Assembly: GCF_024519285.1 (NCBI RefSeq)
Contig: NZ_JAMZCY010000003.1
Coordinates: forward strand, 62,001-126,000
DNA from: Cohnella sp. WQ 127256
GTDB taxonomy: Bacteria; Bacillota; Bacilli; Paenibacillales; Paenibacillaceae
Length of the DNA stretch: 64,000 nucleotides
Direction: 5' to 3'
Shown: piece by piece, positions 9,383 to 17,266 of the stretch
Layout of the letters: each line of letters begins with the position of its first letter
Position numbering within the stretch: the first letter of the stretch is position 1
Made by a program: the position numbers and the translations under genes
The notes under the pieces: model-generated
Databases searched by the model: none
Told to the model about the DNA's origin: nothing
What the model saw: only the letters and a program-made list of their open reading frames with translations

Positions 9383-10141
9383 TTAATGATCGATAACCTT
9401 AAGCCCGGCTTCTCTAAGTTTATTGATGTACTCGGGGTCTGCCTGACTATCGGTAATCAAGTAGTCGATGTCGCCAATCGGGGCAATTTGAACTAAATCC
9501 TTAACGCCCAATTTGCTGCTGTCAACGAGAAAATAGACGGAGTCTGCGATTTCGATCATTCGCTGCTTGACGGAGGCATGCGCCTCGTTGGAATCGCTAA
9601 ATCCTCTGTCGATGTGAAGTCCGGTGCAAGACAAGAATGCTTTATTGACGTGGTATTCTCTTAAAATCCGTTCCGTGAGGGCACCGTGGAAAGAATAGGA
9701 TTTACGAAGCAAGTTACCGCCGACGGCGATGACATTAATATGCTCACGGTTGCTTAGTTCGAACGCTACCATCATCGAATTGGTCAGTACGGTTATCGGG
9801 ATATCGGGGATGATCTTGGCCAAATAGGATACGGACGTACTTCCATCTATCGCGATCGTATCATGGGGTTGAATATGCTTTAACGCGATTTCGGCGATAG
9901 CCATTTTGCGTTCTACGTTCGTATGCTCTCTTTCCAAGTGCGGGGTAAGCGACAGGGGTTCCGATAAAGATATTGCGCCTCCGTGTGTCCGTTGCAATTT
10001 GCCTGCCTGGCTCAATAGATCGAGGTCTTTACGGATGGTCTCATCCGTTACGCCGAGTAGAGAGCTTAACTCTGCCACCCGCACGCTACCCTGTTGTTTC
10101 AGTAGGAATAATATTTTGTTTTTTCGGTCATGTACGGACAC
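9383..10141 (-). CDS. DeoR-family sugar catabolism repressor
   Basis: About 252 residues. The N-terminal winged helix (roughly 5-60) carries the family signature RVAELSSLLGVTDETIRKDLDLL followed by LQRTHGGA; the C-terminal DeoRC sensor domain includes AIDGSTSVSYLAK and a conserved NSMMVAFEL block, and normally binds a phosphorylated sugar. Longer in-frame starts exist up to 10300, but the GTG at 10141 is preceded by GAGGTG at the right distance and gives the normal family length. It is divergent from the isomerase operon at 10446 and probably represses that promoter through the palindrome at 10333-10365, with a phosphosugar from the pathway as inducer (inference). Confidence 0.92.
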   Translation of the reverse strand: MSVHDRKNKILFLLKQQGSVRVAELSSLLGVTDETIRKDLDLLSQAGKLQRTHGGAISLSEPLSLTPHLEREHTNVERKMAIAEIALKHIQPHDTIAIDGSTSVSYLAKIIPDIPITVLTNSMMVAFELSNREHINVIAVGGNLLRKSYSFHGALTERILREYHVNKAFLSCTGLHIDRGFSDSNEAHASVKQRMIEIADSVYFLVDSSKLGVKDLVQIAPIGDIDYLITDSQADPEYINKLREAGLKVIDH

Positions 10142-10332
10142 GCTGCTCACCTCGGTTTGAAATATCTCTTTAATATAACTACGAAAAAAGCCCGAATCTA
10201 TTTTGTTTATTTTAATAATATCCAAAGTATACAACTGTAACATAGTCGATTTACTCCAGAAAATCAAGAAGCGGGGACATATTTGGCCAAGAATGACCAA
10301 AAAAGCTATGTGTTTTTCAATAAAATCGCGAT

Positions 10333-10371
10333 TATTCTTTGTTTCCTTTAATTAAACAAAGAATATATAAT
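10333..10371 (+). promoter_or_regulatory. candidate DeoR operator and -10 element
   Basis: Perfect 12-bp inverted repeat TATTCTTTGTTT / AAACAAAGAATA (10333-10344 and 10354-10365, 9-bp spacer) in the divergent region between the repressor and isomerase genes. A consensus TATAAT (10366-10371) directly abuts it on the isomerase side, so a bound repressor would block RNA polymerase. No convincing -35 hexamer was found at normal spacing. Confidence 0.65.
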
Positions 10372-10445
10372 AAAGTATGGACAAAAACAAATAAAAGACC
10401 AATAATATAAAAGATATAACCAAGTGAAACGAGGCGGTGTAACGA

Positions 10446-11690
10446 ATGAGTGCGGAGATAAGAGAAAGTGGAAATGCGCCGCAAGATCCCAAATTGTATT
10501 TGGTCGTTGATAATTGTTTTGCCTCGAAACGATGGACAAAACCTGCGGAATGGATGACCTTACTGCAATCAATGGACATTTCTTATGTGGAAGCAAGCGC
10601 GGATAATGAATGCGATCCTCTGTACATGAGCAAGGAATACTTGGAAAACTGGGTGAGAGAAGTTAATTTCCAAACCGAAAAGACTGGAGTAAGAGTCGCG
10701 AATATGTACTCGGGGCATGGAACGTATACGACGCTGGGGTTGGCGCACCATGATATTTCGATTCGTGACCGGATTCAACACGAGTGGATCAAACCCATGG
10801 CGAACATCGCTGCAAGCGTGGGTGCGGGATTAGGATTTTATTGTCATGCATTTGCGGACGCCACGCTGCAGATTCCAAGCGTTTACAAAGAAAGAGAAGA
10901 GGACTTGTATTCTAGATTAGCGGATATTTCCGTACATTGCCGAGAGTTAGGAATTCGCGCTCCGAGCGTCGAGCAGATGTACACTCCTCATCAAATTCCG
11001 TGGACCATCGAAGGTTCTAAGAAATTATTGAAGGAAGTATTCCGCAAGTCCGCTTCTCCGTTCTATTTGACGCTTGATACGGGTCATCAGAGCGGCCAGC
11101 ATAAATTTCGCAGACCGAAAACGGAGGAAATTCAACTAGAGGCACAACGCAATAGGCAGGATGGCACATTGCGGCCGTTATGGGTGGGTCCGTATGCAGC
11201 TTATGAATTGTTCACGGAGATGTGCGTGTCGCCGGTTCATGAGCAAAGTGCTTATATGGATCGCATCAATGAACTTATAGATGGCTATCCGTATTTGTTC
11301 GCTGAAGCACATGACAGCGATACATACCGGTGGATAGAAGAGTTGGGAACTTACTCACCTATTCTGCACTTACAACAGACCACGGGGACTTCATCCGCGC
11401 ATCAACCTTTCACGGAAGCATGTAACAAGGATGGACTCATTTTTGGCGAGCCGCTATTGAGAGCTCTGAAGAAAGCCTACGAAAAGCCTGAAGAAATAGG
11501 GATGCCACCCAGATGCGAGGATATCTATTTAACGCTTGAAATATTCTCTGGAACGAGTGAATCTAACAATGATGTATTACGGAAATTGGAAGCATCGATC
11601 ATGTACTGGAGAAAATATATCCCGCGGGATGGTCTGAAGCTAAGCGAAGCGATACAACTGTTAGGAGAGAGGGATGGGGGAGCGGAATGA
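10446..11690 (+). CDS. TIM-barrel sugar isomerase/epimerase (AP_endonuc_2 / xylose-isomerase-like)
   Basis: Cytoplasmic 414-residue protein of the sugar isomerase superfamily. Likely metal ligands fall in SVEQMYTPHQ (Glu near 180), LTLDTGHQ (Asp/His near 215), AEAHDSD and the late LTLEIFS. I do not recognise a precise family; its length is close to rhamnose isomerases but it does not look like classical RhaA or FucI. Being first in an operon with a rhamnulokinase-like kinase, an aldolase and an oxidoreductase, it most likely turns the imported aldose into the ketose that is then phosphorylated. ATG at 10446 follows GAGGCGGTG. Its stop overlaps the kinase start by four bases (ATGA). Epimerase activity is the main alternative. 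Confidence 0.75.
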   Translation: MSAEIRESGNAPQDPKLYLVVDNCFASKRWTKPAEWMTLLQSMDISYVEASADNECDPLYMSKEYLENWVREVNFQTEKTGVRVANMYSGHGTYTTLGLAHHDISIRDRIQHEWIKPMANIAASVGAGLGFYCHAFADATLQIPSVYKEREEDLYSRLADISVHCRELGIRAPSVEQMYTPHQIPWTIEGSKKLLKEVFRKSASPFYLTLDTGHQSGQHKFRRPKTEEIQLEAQRNRQDGTLRPLWVGPYAAYELFTEMCVSPVHEQSAYMDRINELIDGYPYLFAEAHDSDTYRWIEELGTYSPILHLQQTTGTSSAHQPFTEACNKDGLIFGEPLLRALKKAYEKPEEIGMPPRCEDIYLTLEIFSGTSESNNDVLRKLEASIMYWRKYIPRDGLKLSEAIQLLGERDGGAE

Positions 11691-13180
11691 GTAGGCTATC
11701 AACCGTACTCGCTTTCGACCTTGGCGCGGGCAGCGGGCGAGCCTTCATTGGTGAATTGACTAACGATGAAGGCCAAACTCCAAAGCTCGAGATGCAAGAG
11801 ATCCATCGATTCCCTAATCCGGCTATTCATGTGGGAGATCATTTGCATTGGGACATTTTGCATCTACTGCATGAGGTGAAGACCGGAATTCGTAAAGCTT
11901 ATCAAGCGGGTTACCAGCCGGAGACGATTGGAATCGATACGTGGGGTGTTGACTTCGGGTTATTGGATGTGAACGGAGAGTTACTTGGAAATCCCTATCA
12001 TTACAGAGATCGACAAACCGACGGTATGATTGAAGAAATAACTGCACGTATTGGTGCAAGCGAGCTGTATCAACAAACGGGGATGCAGAACATGCCGTTT
12101 AATACGATCTATCAACTCTTTGCGATGAATCAGGCAGGGTCTGTGCATTTAAGTGTTGCACAGCATTTTCTGATGATCTCAGACCTGCTCGCTTATCTAC
12201 TGACAGGTCGTCGAACAAATGAATACACAATGGCGACAACAACGCAATTGATGCACACAGCTCAACGTGTTTGGAATACGAGCCTTATGGACTCGCTATC
12301 GATCCCTTCCCGGATATTCTCCGATCTGATCCAACCCGGTGAGATTATTGGTCCGCTCACGGCGAATGTCTGCGTGGAATTAGGCGTTGCTCCAATCGAT
12401 GTGATTGCCGCAGCTCATGACACGACCTCGGCTATAGTCGCCATACCGGCAGGAGAGGGGCCCTTCGCATATCTGGTATGCGGCACTTGGAACATGCTTG
12501 GAACAGAACTTAAAGAGCCATTAATAAATGCGGAGTCCGCGAAGTTGGCATTCTCCAATGAAGGAGGTGCCTATGGGACCTTTAAGCTGCTGAAATCAAT
12601 CATGGGGTTATGGATTATTCAGGAATGCAAGCGTGAATGGGAGGAAGCCGGAAACACGATCAGTTATTCTGAACTCGTGCTTCAAGCCCGAGAGGCACCG
12701 GCATTCTCATGTTTGATCAATCCAGATGATCTACGGTTCTACTCTCCGCATGGCATGGTGGAAAGAATTCAAGCGTTCTGCCGAGAAACCGGACAATATG
12801 TTCCGGTGAGCGAAGGCGAAGTGATACGTTGCGTGCTAGAAAGCTTGGCACTGCGATACCGATATACGCTTGAGGAATTGGAACAGTTAACAGGCAATAG
12901 ATTCGGTGGCATGCATATGGTCGGAGGCGGTAGTCAGAATGAATTGCTCTGCCAATTGACTGCAAGTGCCATTGGTCGTCCCGTATGGGTTGGACCCATC
13001 GAGGCAAGCGCGATTGGAAATGTGCTTACCCAGCTTATTACATCGGGTCATTGTCAGAATCTCGCTGATGCTCGCAGGCTCGTGAAGGAATCTTTTCCAA
13101 TAATTGTGTATGAGCCTCAAGTAGATTTGCCTTGGGAAGAAGCGTACGTAAGATTTATACAACTATTGGAGAGGTGTTAA
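11687..13180 (+). CDS. rhamnulokinase-like FGGY sugar kinase
   Basis: A 497-residue FGGY-family kinase that phosphorylates a ketose using ATP. N-terminal phosphate loop AFDLGAGSGRAFIGE, then IGIDTWGVDFGLL, PYHYRD, and C-terminal HMVGGGSQNELLCQ are typical of rhamnulokinase/fuculokinase relatives. The position after an isomerase and before an aldolase is the order of L-rhamnose or L-fucose operons. It overlaps the isomerase stop by four bases, so translation is coupled. I leave the gene symbol empty because the sugar may be rhamnulose, fuculose or another ketose, and the flanking isomerase and aldolase are not the classical partners. Confidence 0.88.
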   Translation: MSRLSTVLAFDLGAGSGRAFIGELTNDEGQTPKLEMQEIHRFPNPAIHVGDHLHWDILHLLHEVKTGIRKAYQAGYQPETIGIDTWGVDFGLLDVNGELLGNPYHYRDRQTDGMIEEITARIGASELYQQTGMQNMPFNTIYQLFAMNQAGSVHLSVAQHFLMISDLLAYLLTGRRTNEYTMATTTQLMHTAQRVWNTSLMDSLSIPSRIFSDLIQPGEIIGPLTANVCVELGVAPIDVIAAAHDTTSAIVAIPAGEGPFAYLVCGTWNMLGTELKEPLINAESAKLAFSNEGGAYGTFKLLKSIMGLWIIQECKREWEEAGNTISYSELVLQAREAPAFSCLINPDDLRFYSPHGMVERIQAFCRETGQYVPVSEGEVIRCVLESLALRYRYTLEELEQLTGNRFGGMHMVGGGSQNELLCQLTASAIGRPVWVGPIEASAIGNVLTQLITSGHCQNLADARRLVKESFPIIVYEPQVDLPWEEAYVRFIQLLERC

Positions 13181-13182
13181 GT

Positions 13183-14025
13183 ATGAGTACAAAAGCACGA
13201 TTGAAACGAATGTTCAGCGAAGAGGGAAAATGCTTCGATGTAGCGATTGATCATGGCTTTTTTAACGAGTACTCCTTCTTGGCTTCTATCGAGGATATGA
13301 AGCAAGCCGTCGAGACTGTCGTTCAAGCGAATCCGGATTGTATCCAATTAAGCGTAGGACAGGCAAAACACCTGCAAGATATCCCTGGGAAACATAAGCC
13401 AGGACTCGTCCTCCGTACGGATGCTGCGAATATTTACGGCGCACGGTTACCGCGGTTTCTGTTCAGCGAAATTATCGACAATGCAATCGAACACGCCGTA
13501 CGCCTAGATGCCGTGGCCGTTTGTGTTAACCTGCTGTTATTACCCGACCAGCCGGAGTTGCACCATCAATGCGTTAAAAATGTAATGAAGTTAAAGAGCG
13601 ATGCCGAGCGGTACGGAATGGTTCTTATGGTCGAACCGCTAGTCATGCTGCCGAATGAGGTCAAGGGCGGATATATGGTGGATGGGGATATCAATAAAAT
13701 TATGTCGCTCGTTCGCCAAGCCGTCGAACTTGGTGCGGATGTCATTAAAGCCGACCCTTGCGACCATATCGAAGAATATCATCGCGTAATTGAAGTGGCT
13801 TCGGGAGTGCCGGTTCTCGTACGCGGGGGTGGACGCGCCTCGGACGAAGAAATTATTACCCGCACCGTTCGACTGATGGGACAAGGGGCATCAGGCATTG
13901 TCTACGGACGGAACGTAATCCAGCATCCGGCTCCGGCACGCATGACTAAAGCTCTTATGCAAGTCGTTCATAAAGGGGCGTCAGCAGAGATGGCGTTAGC
14001 TATTTTGAACAGAGGTGGAGTGTAA
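13183..14025 (+). CDS. DhnA/FbaB/LsrF-type class I aldolase
   Basis: About 280 residues, DeoC/FbaB (DhnA) aldolase fold. AIDHGFFNE at the N terminus is the family phosphate/substrate block, and GADVIKADPCDH contains the probable Schiff-base lysine; VLVRGGGR and GIVYGRNV are the phosphate-binding C-terminal motifs. It would cleave the kinase product to dihydroxyacetone phosphate and an aldehyde. The longer TTG start at 13132 overlaps the kinase; ATG at 13183, two bases after the kinase stop and preceded by GGAGAGG, is preferred. Unusual point: rhamnose and fucose operons normally use zinc-dependent class II aldolases, so a class I enzyme here is a non-orthologous replacement or marks a different sugar. 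Confidence 0.85.
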   Translation: MSTKARLKRMFSEEGKCFDVAIDHGFFNEYSFLASIEDMKQAVETVVQANPDCIQLSVGQAKHLQDIPGKHKPGLVLRTDAANIYGARLPRFLFSEIIDNAIEHAVRLDAVAVCVNLLLLPDQPELHHQCVKNVMKLKSDAERYGMVLMVEPLVMLPNEVKGGYMVDGDINKIMSLVRQAVELGADVIKADPCDHIEEYHRVIEVASGVPVLVRGGGRASDEEIITRTVRLMGQGASGIVYGRNVIQHPAPARMTKALMQVVHKGASAEMALAILNRGGV

Positions 14026-14026
14026 G

Positions 14027-15193
14027 TTGGCTGTTGAAAAGCTGGAAAAAAAGATTATCCGTTTCGGAGTCATTGGGTGCGGCTTGATGGGCAAGGAATT
14101 CGCTAGCGCTGCAGCACGCTGGTGCCACCTTGCCGACGTGAACTTCGAACCTCAGATCATAGCGGTTTGCGATGCTAATCCAGTTGCTTCGGCATGGTTC
14201 GTCCACGCGGTAACAAGTGTTAAATACGTGTATGTAGACTACAAGGATATGCTCGCGAATGCTAACATAGATGCGATTTATTGTGCAGTTCCGCATAATT
14301 TGCACCAACAAATCTATGAAGATACTATTCGTGCTGGCAAGCATTTGCTTGGAGAAAAGCCGTTCGGAATCGATGAGGAAGCGAATGCGAGCATTCTGCA
14401 GACGATTAAGGATCATCCGCAGGTCGTTGTTCGTTGCTCGTCTGAGTTTCCATTCTTCCCAGGCGCGATGCAAATAACGAAATGGGTTAAGGAAGGACGA
14501 TTTGGTCGCATTATTGAGGTGGAAGCCGGTTTCTGGCATTCCAGCGACCTTGATCCGAGTAAGCCGATTAACTGGAAGCGACGGATTGAGACTAACGGCG
14601 AGTATGGTTGTATGGGGGATCTAGGTATCCATGTCTTACATTTACCGCTAAGATTCGGTTGGCAACCGTGTAATGTCAGGGCATTACTCAATAAAATCGT
14701 AGAAGAGCGTCCTGATGGCCGAGGCGGAATGGTGCCTTGCGAAACATGGGATAACGCGATTCTTGCTTGTGATGTGCAGACGGTGACGCAGCATTTCCCA
14801 ATGGTACTGTCTACAAAACGAATTGCTCCCGGACATGCGAACACGTGGTTTATTCGAATTCAAGGCACCGATTTTTCTGCGGAGTTTACGACCAAAAATC
14901 CGAAACAGGTCGCATCACTACCTTATGTGCCTGGAGGTGCTCAAGCTTGGCATGTTACGGATGTTCCTTATAAATCGGCATATGACACGATTACGGGAGG
15001 AATCTTTGAGTTCGGTTTTTCGGACTCCATTCTACAGATGTGGGCGGCTTTCTGCGATGAACTTGCGAACGGCAGCGAGGGGATGTTGCAACCGTTTCAA
15101 TGCGTGACTCCGGAGGAAGCGGCGGGAAGTCATGCCTTGTTTACCGCAGCACTAGAATCGAATCGTTCCGGAAGTACGATTCAGTTAAGTTAG
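14027..15193 (+). CDS. Gfo/Idh/MocA-family oxidoreductase
   Basis: About 388 residues. N-terminal NAD(P)-binding Rossmann block GVIGCGLMGKEFA, then HLLGEKPFGID carrying the conserved Lys of the EKP motif, then the alpha/beta C-terminal domain with GCMGDLGIHVLHLPLRFG (likely catalytic Asp/His). It oxidises or reduces a sugar or polyol, substrate unknown. The TTG at 14027 is one base after the aldolase stop with a GGTGGAG ribosome site; a GTG at 14015 is less likely. Last gene of the operon, ended by the terminator at 15210. It may handle the product aldehyde or act on a related sugar. Confidence 0.86.
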   Translation: MAVEKLEKKIIRFGVIGCGLMGKEFASAAARWCHLADVNFEPQIIAVCDANPVASAWFVHAVTSVKYVYVDYKDMLANANIDAIYCAVPHNLHQQIYEDTIRAGKHLLGEKPFGIDEEANASILQTIKDHPQVVVRCSSEFPFFPGAMQITKWVKEGRFGRIIEVEAGFWHSSDLDPSKPINWKRRIETNGEYGCMGDLGIHVLHLPLRFGWQPCNVRALLNKIVEERPDGRGGMVPCETWDNAILACDVQTVTQHFPMVLSTKRIAPGHANTWFIRIQGTDFSAEFTTKNPKQVASLPYVPGGAQAWHVTDVPYKSAYDTITGGIFEFGFSDSILQMWAAFCDELANGSEGMLQPFQCVTPEEAAGSHALFTAALESNRSGSTIQLS

Positions 15194-15209
15194 AGCCGAT
15201 TTTGGATTC

Positions 15210-15253
15210 AAAAAACCGTCAAGCGGCGCAATAGCGCGGATTGATGGTTTTTT
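15210..15253 (+). terminator. terminator of the isomerase-kinase-aldolase operon
   Basis: Stem AAAAAACCGTCAA (15210-15222) with TTGATGGTTTTTT (15241-15253), one G:T pair, T-rich 3' arm. Its 5' flank is notably similar to that of the terminator at 25713. Confidence 0.82.
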
Positions 15254-15300
15254 AACGTTTCGTATGGATGGAAGGAAAAGGAATGAGGGACCTGGCACAA

Positions 15301-15341
15301 ATCGTTGTTTTAGATAAAAAATCGGTTTTGTGATCAAAGAC
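15301..15341 (+). promoter_or_regulatory. repeated upstream motif, copy 1
   Basis: A roughly 40-base stretch beginning ATCGTTGTTTTAGATAAAAA and ending TGATCAAAGAC has a close relative at 20405-20445. Both copies lie about 100 bases before the first gene of a transcription block in the same cluster. Likely a shared regulator site or promoter element; the AraC protein encoded at 22595 is the obvious candidate (inference). Confidence 0.5.
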
Positions 15342-15369
15342 TTCAAACCGGAAAAGCTCTAAATTAATA

Positions 15370-15384
15370 ATGTAAGCGATAACA
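15370..15384 (+). promoter_or_regulatory. CcpA (cre) site before the dehydrogenase gene
   Basis: ATGTAAGCGATAACA matches the cre consensus WTGNAARCGNWWWCA at every position and abuts the AAAGGAG ribosome site of the gene starting at 15400, so CcpA would act as a roadblock to transcription. Confidence 0.75.
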
Positions 15385-15399
15385 AAGGAGTGGACACGA

Positions 15400-16407
15400 T
15401 TGATCAATCGCAAAATTATGTTCGTCAGCCCGCAGCAGGTTGAAACCGTAGAAGAAGATTTCAGTCCACCAGTCCTGGCTGATCATGAAGTACTCGTCAA
15501 GCTGATTTATTCGCTCATCAGCCCGGGAACGGAGCTGGCGATGTTGTCCGGCAAGGAGGAATGGGCCAAATTGCCGGTTTGTCCGGGCTACGCGAGCGTA
15601 AGCCAAGTCGTTGAAGTCGGGAGGGGAGTCGCGGACTTCAAGCCGGGAGATACCGTGTTCCATTACGGAAGCCATTCGGAATATCAAGTGGTATCCGCCA
15701 ATCATATGCTCATCAAGCCTCCGGCCGACCTTGATTTAAGATGGGTGCCGTTTACCCGGATGGCGACCGTTGCGTTTACGTCGGTGCGCGTCTCCAATAT
15801 CGAAGTCGGAGATTACGTCAGCGTAACGGGCCTAGGCTTGGTGGGGAACTTGGCCGCTCAGTTGGCTCGTCTTCAAGGAGCTTTCGTCATCGGCGTCGAT
15901 CTGTCGTCCAAACGAATCGAAACCGCGAATCGATGCGGCGTAGATTACGCGCTTAACGGCGGGAATGGAGGGGTAAAGGAGCAAATCCTGGCATTAACGG
16001 GGGGGCAAGGCGTGTCGACGCAGATCGAAGCGACGGGCGTGCCCAAGGTTGGCGTGGAAAGCCTCGAGTGGATCGGGAGCTTGGGGGAGATCGTTTTCCT
16101 GGGCAGCCCGCGCGGGGAGTTCAACACGGATGTGACGGACGTTCTGAATTATTGCCATCTTTACAATCGGGGCTGCATTACGTTTAAGGGCGGCCATGAA
16201 TGGCGGTATCCTATGGAGCCGAACTCGTTCGTGAAGCATTCGTTAGTCCGAAATTCCAAAATCGTGTTTGAATTGATGAAGCAAAACCGATTGCAAATCG
16301 AGCCATTGCTAAGCCATGTGATCAAGCCGGAACAGGCGAAAGAAGCTTACGACGGCCTAAGAAACAACAAGGACGACTACAATGGCGTTTTGTTCGATTG
16401 GTCCTAG
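15400..16407 (+). CDS. zinc-less medium-chain dehydrogenase/reductase
   Basis: A 335-residue MDR protein with a GroES-like N-terminal domain and a Rossmann domain. VTGLGLVGNLAAQLARLQGA is the nucleotide-binding block, followed by GVDLSSKR. The usual catalytic-zinc Cys motif is replaced by SLISPGTELAML, so it probably belongs to the SPGTE-type branch of MDR enzymes without catalytic zinc. Start is TTG at 15400 with AAAGGAGTGG upstream. First gene of a sugar cluster and 12 bases before an epimerase-like gene. It probably oxidises a sugar or polyol hydroxyl; substrate unknown. Confidence 0.85.
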   Translation: MINRKIMFVSPQQVETVEEDFSPPVLADHEVLVKLIYSLISPGTELAMLSGKEEWAKLPVCPGYASVSQVVEVGRGVADFKPGDTVFHYGSHSEYQVVSANHMLIKPPADLDLRWVPFTRMATVAFTSVRVSNIEVGDYVSVTGLGLVGNLAAQLARLQGAFVIGVDLSSKRIETANRCGVDYALNGGNGGVKEQILALTGGQGVSTQIEATGVPKVGVESLEWIGSLGEIVFLGSPRGEFNTDVTDVLNYCHLYNRGCITFKGGHEWRYPMEPNSFVKHSLVRNSKIVFELMKQNRLQIEPLLSHVIKPEQAKEAYDGLRNNKDDYNGVLFDWS

Positions 16408-16419
16408 GGGGAATTATAA

Positions 16420-17247
16420 GTGATTAGAGGATTAACGCGGGCGGGTCTCGGAATTATCGAATCGAATGAGCGCTTTATTTCCGGTGCGGCCCAATTTGGC
16501 TTTCAAGCGATCGATCTTAATCCGGTTCATTTTATTCGGGAATGCGGGCTGGACAAAGCGGAGTACTTGCTGGAAAGCAAAGGGGTCATGATCGGTTCCA
16601 TCGATTTGGATGTCGATTGGCGATCTAGCGAGGAACGATTCCGGGAAGGCTTGAAAGCTCTGCCGGAAGCGGCCGAAGCGGCTAAGTCCTTAGGCTGTTC
16701 TAAGTGTTGTACGTACATTTTGCCTTCCACCGATGAGGCTGCCGCTCCTTTCATGGCTGCGGCGACGCGCCGATTGAGGCTATGCGCCGATGTTCTGGGA
16801 GCTTACGGCATTCGTCTCGGACTGGAATTCGTCGGTAGTCGGCATTTACGGACGCAATGGGCTAATCCATTCCTATGGACGATGGATGACACGCTCGATT
16901 GGATCGAGACGATCGGGTCGCGGAATGTGGGCTTGCTGGTCGATTCCTATCATTGGCATACGAACGGACTGGCGGTAAACGATCTGTTGAAATTAAAGCC
17001 AGCGGATATCGTACACGTTCATATCAACGATGCCAAGGCTGGACCGATCGAGAATCTGTTGGATGGCGATCGCTTGTATCCGGGCGAGGGCGTCATCGAT
17101 TTGCACGGCTTTCTGCAAGGCTTGCAGGCGGCAGGATATTCAGGCGTCGTCGCGCAAGAAGTGTTGGGCTCGTCTTCTTCCGCAAGCATGGAAGAGCTGT
17201 TGGCAAGATCCAAGGCAGGATTCGATAAGGCTTTCGCAAATTTATGA
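16420..17247 (+). CDS. TIM-barrel sugar phosphate isomerase/epimerase family protein
   Basis: A 275-residue AP_endonuc_2 barrel. Likely metal ligands are Glu in LGLEFVGSRH, Asp/His in LLVDSYHWH, and His/Asp in VHVHINDAK; a late Glu occurs in VVAQEVLG. Such proteins isomerise, epimerise, or in some pathways eliminate from keto-sugars. GTG at 16420 has an AGGGGGA site. It sits between the dehydrogenase and the importer and is probably co-transcribed with both. Exact reaction not identifiable. Confidence 0.85.
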   Translation: MIRGLTRAGLGIIESNERFISGAAQFGFQAIDLNPVHFIRECGLDKAEYLLESKGVMIGSIDLDVDWRSSEERFREGLKALPEAAEAAKSLGCSKCCTYILPSTDEAAAPFMAAATRRLRLCADVLGAYGIRLGLEFVGSRHLRTQWANPFLWTMDDTLDWIETIGSRNVGLLVDSYHWHTNGLAVNDLLKLKPADIVHVHINDAKAGPIENLLDGDRLYPGEGVIDLHGFLQGLQAAGYSGVVAQEVLGSSSSASMEELLARSKAGFDKAFANL

Positions 17248-17266
17248 CATTCGGAGGGGTTCATAA

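Noticed and set aside
10142..10300. N-terminal extension of the DeoR protein
   Set aside because: Adds 53 residues with no domain, while GTG at 10141 has a proper ribosome site and gives the usual length.
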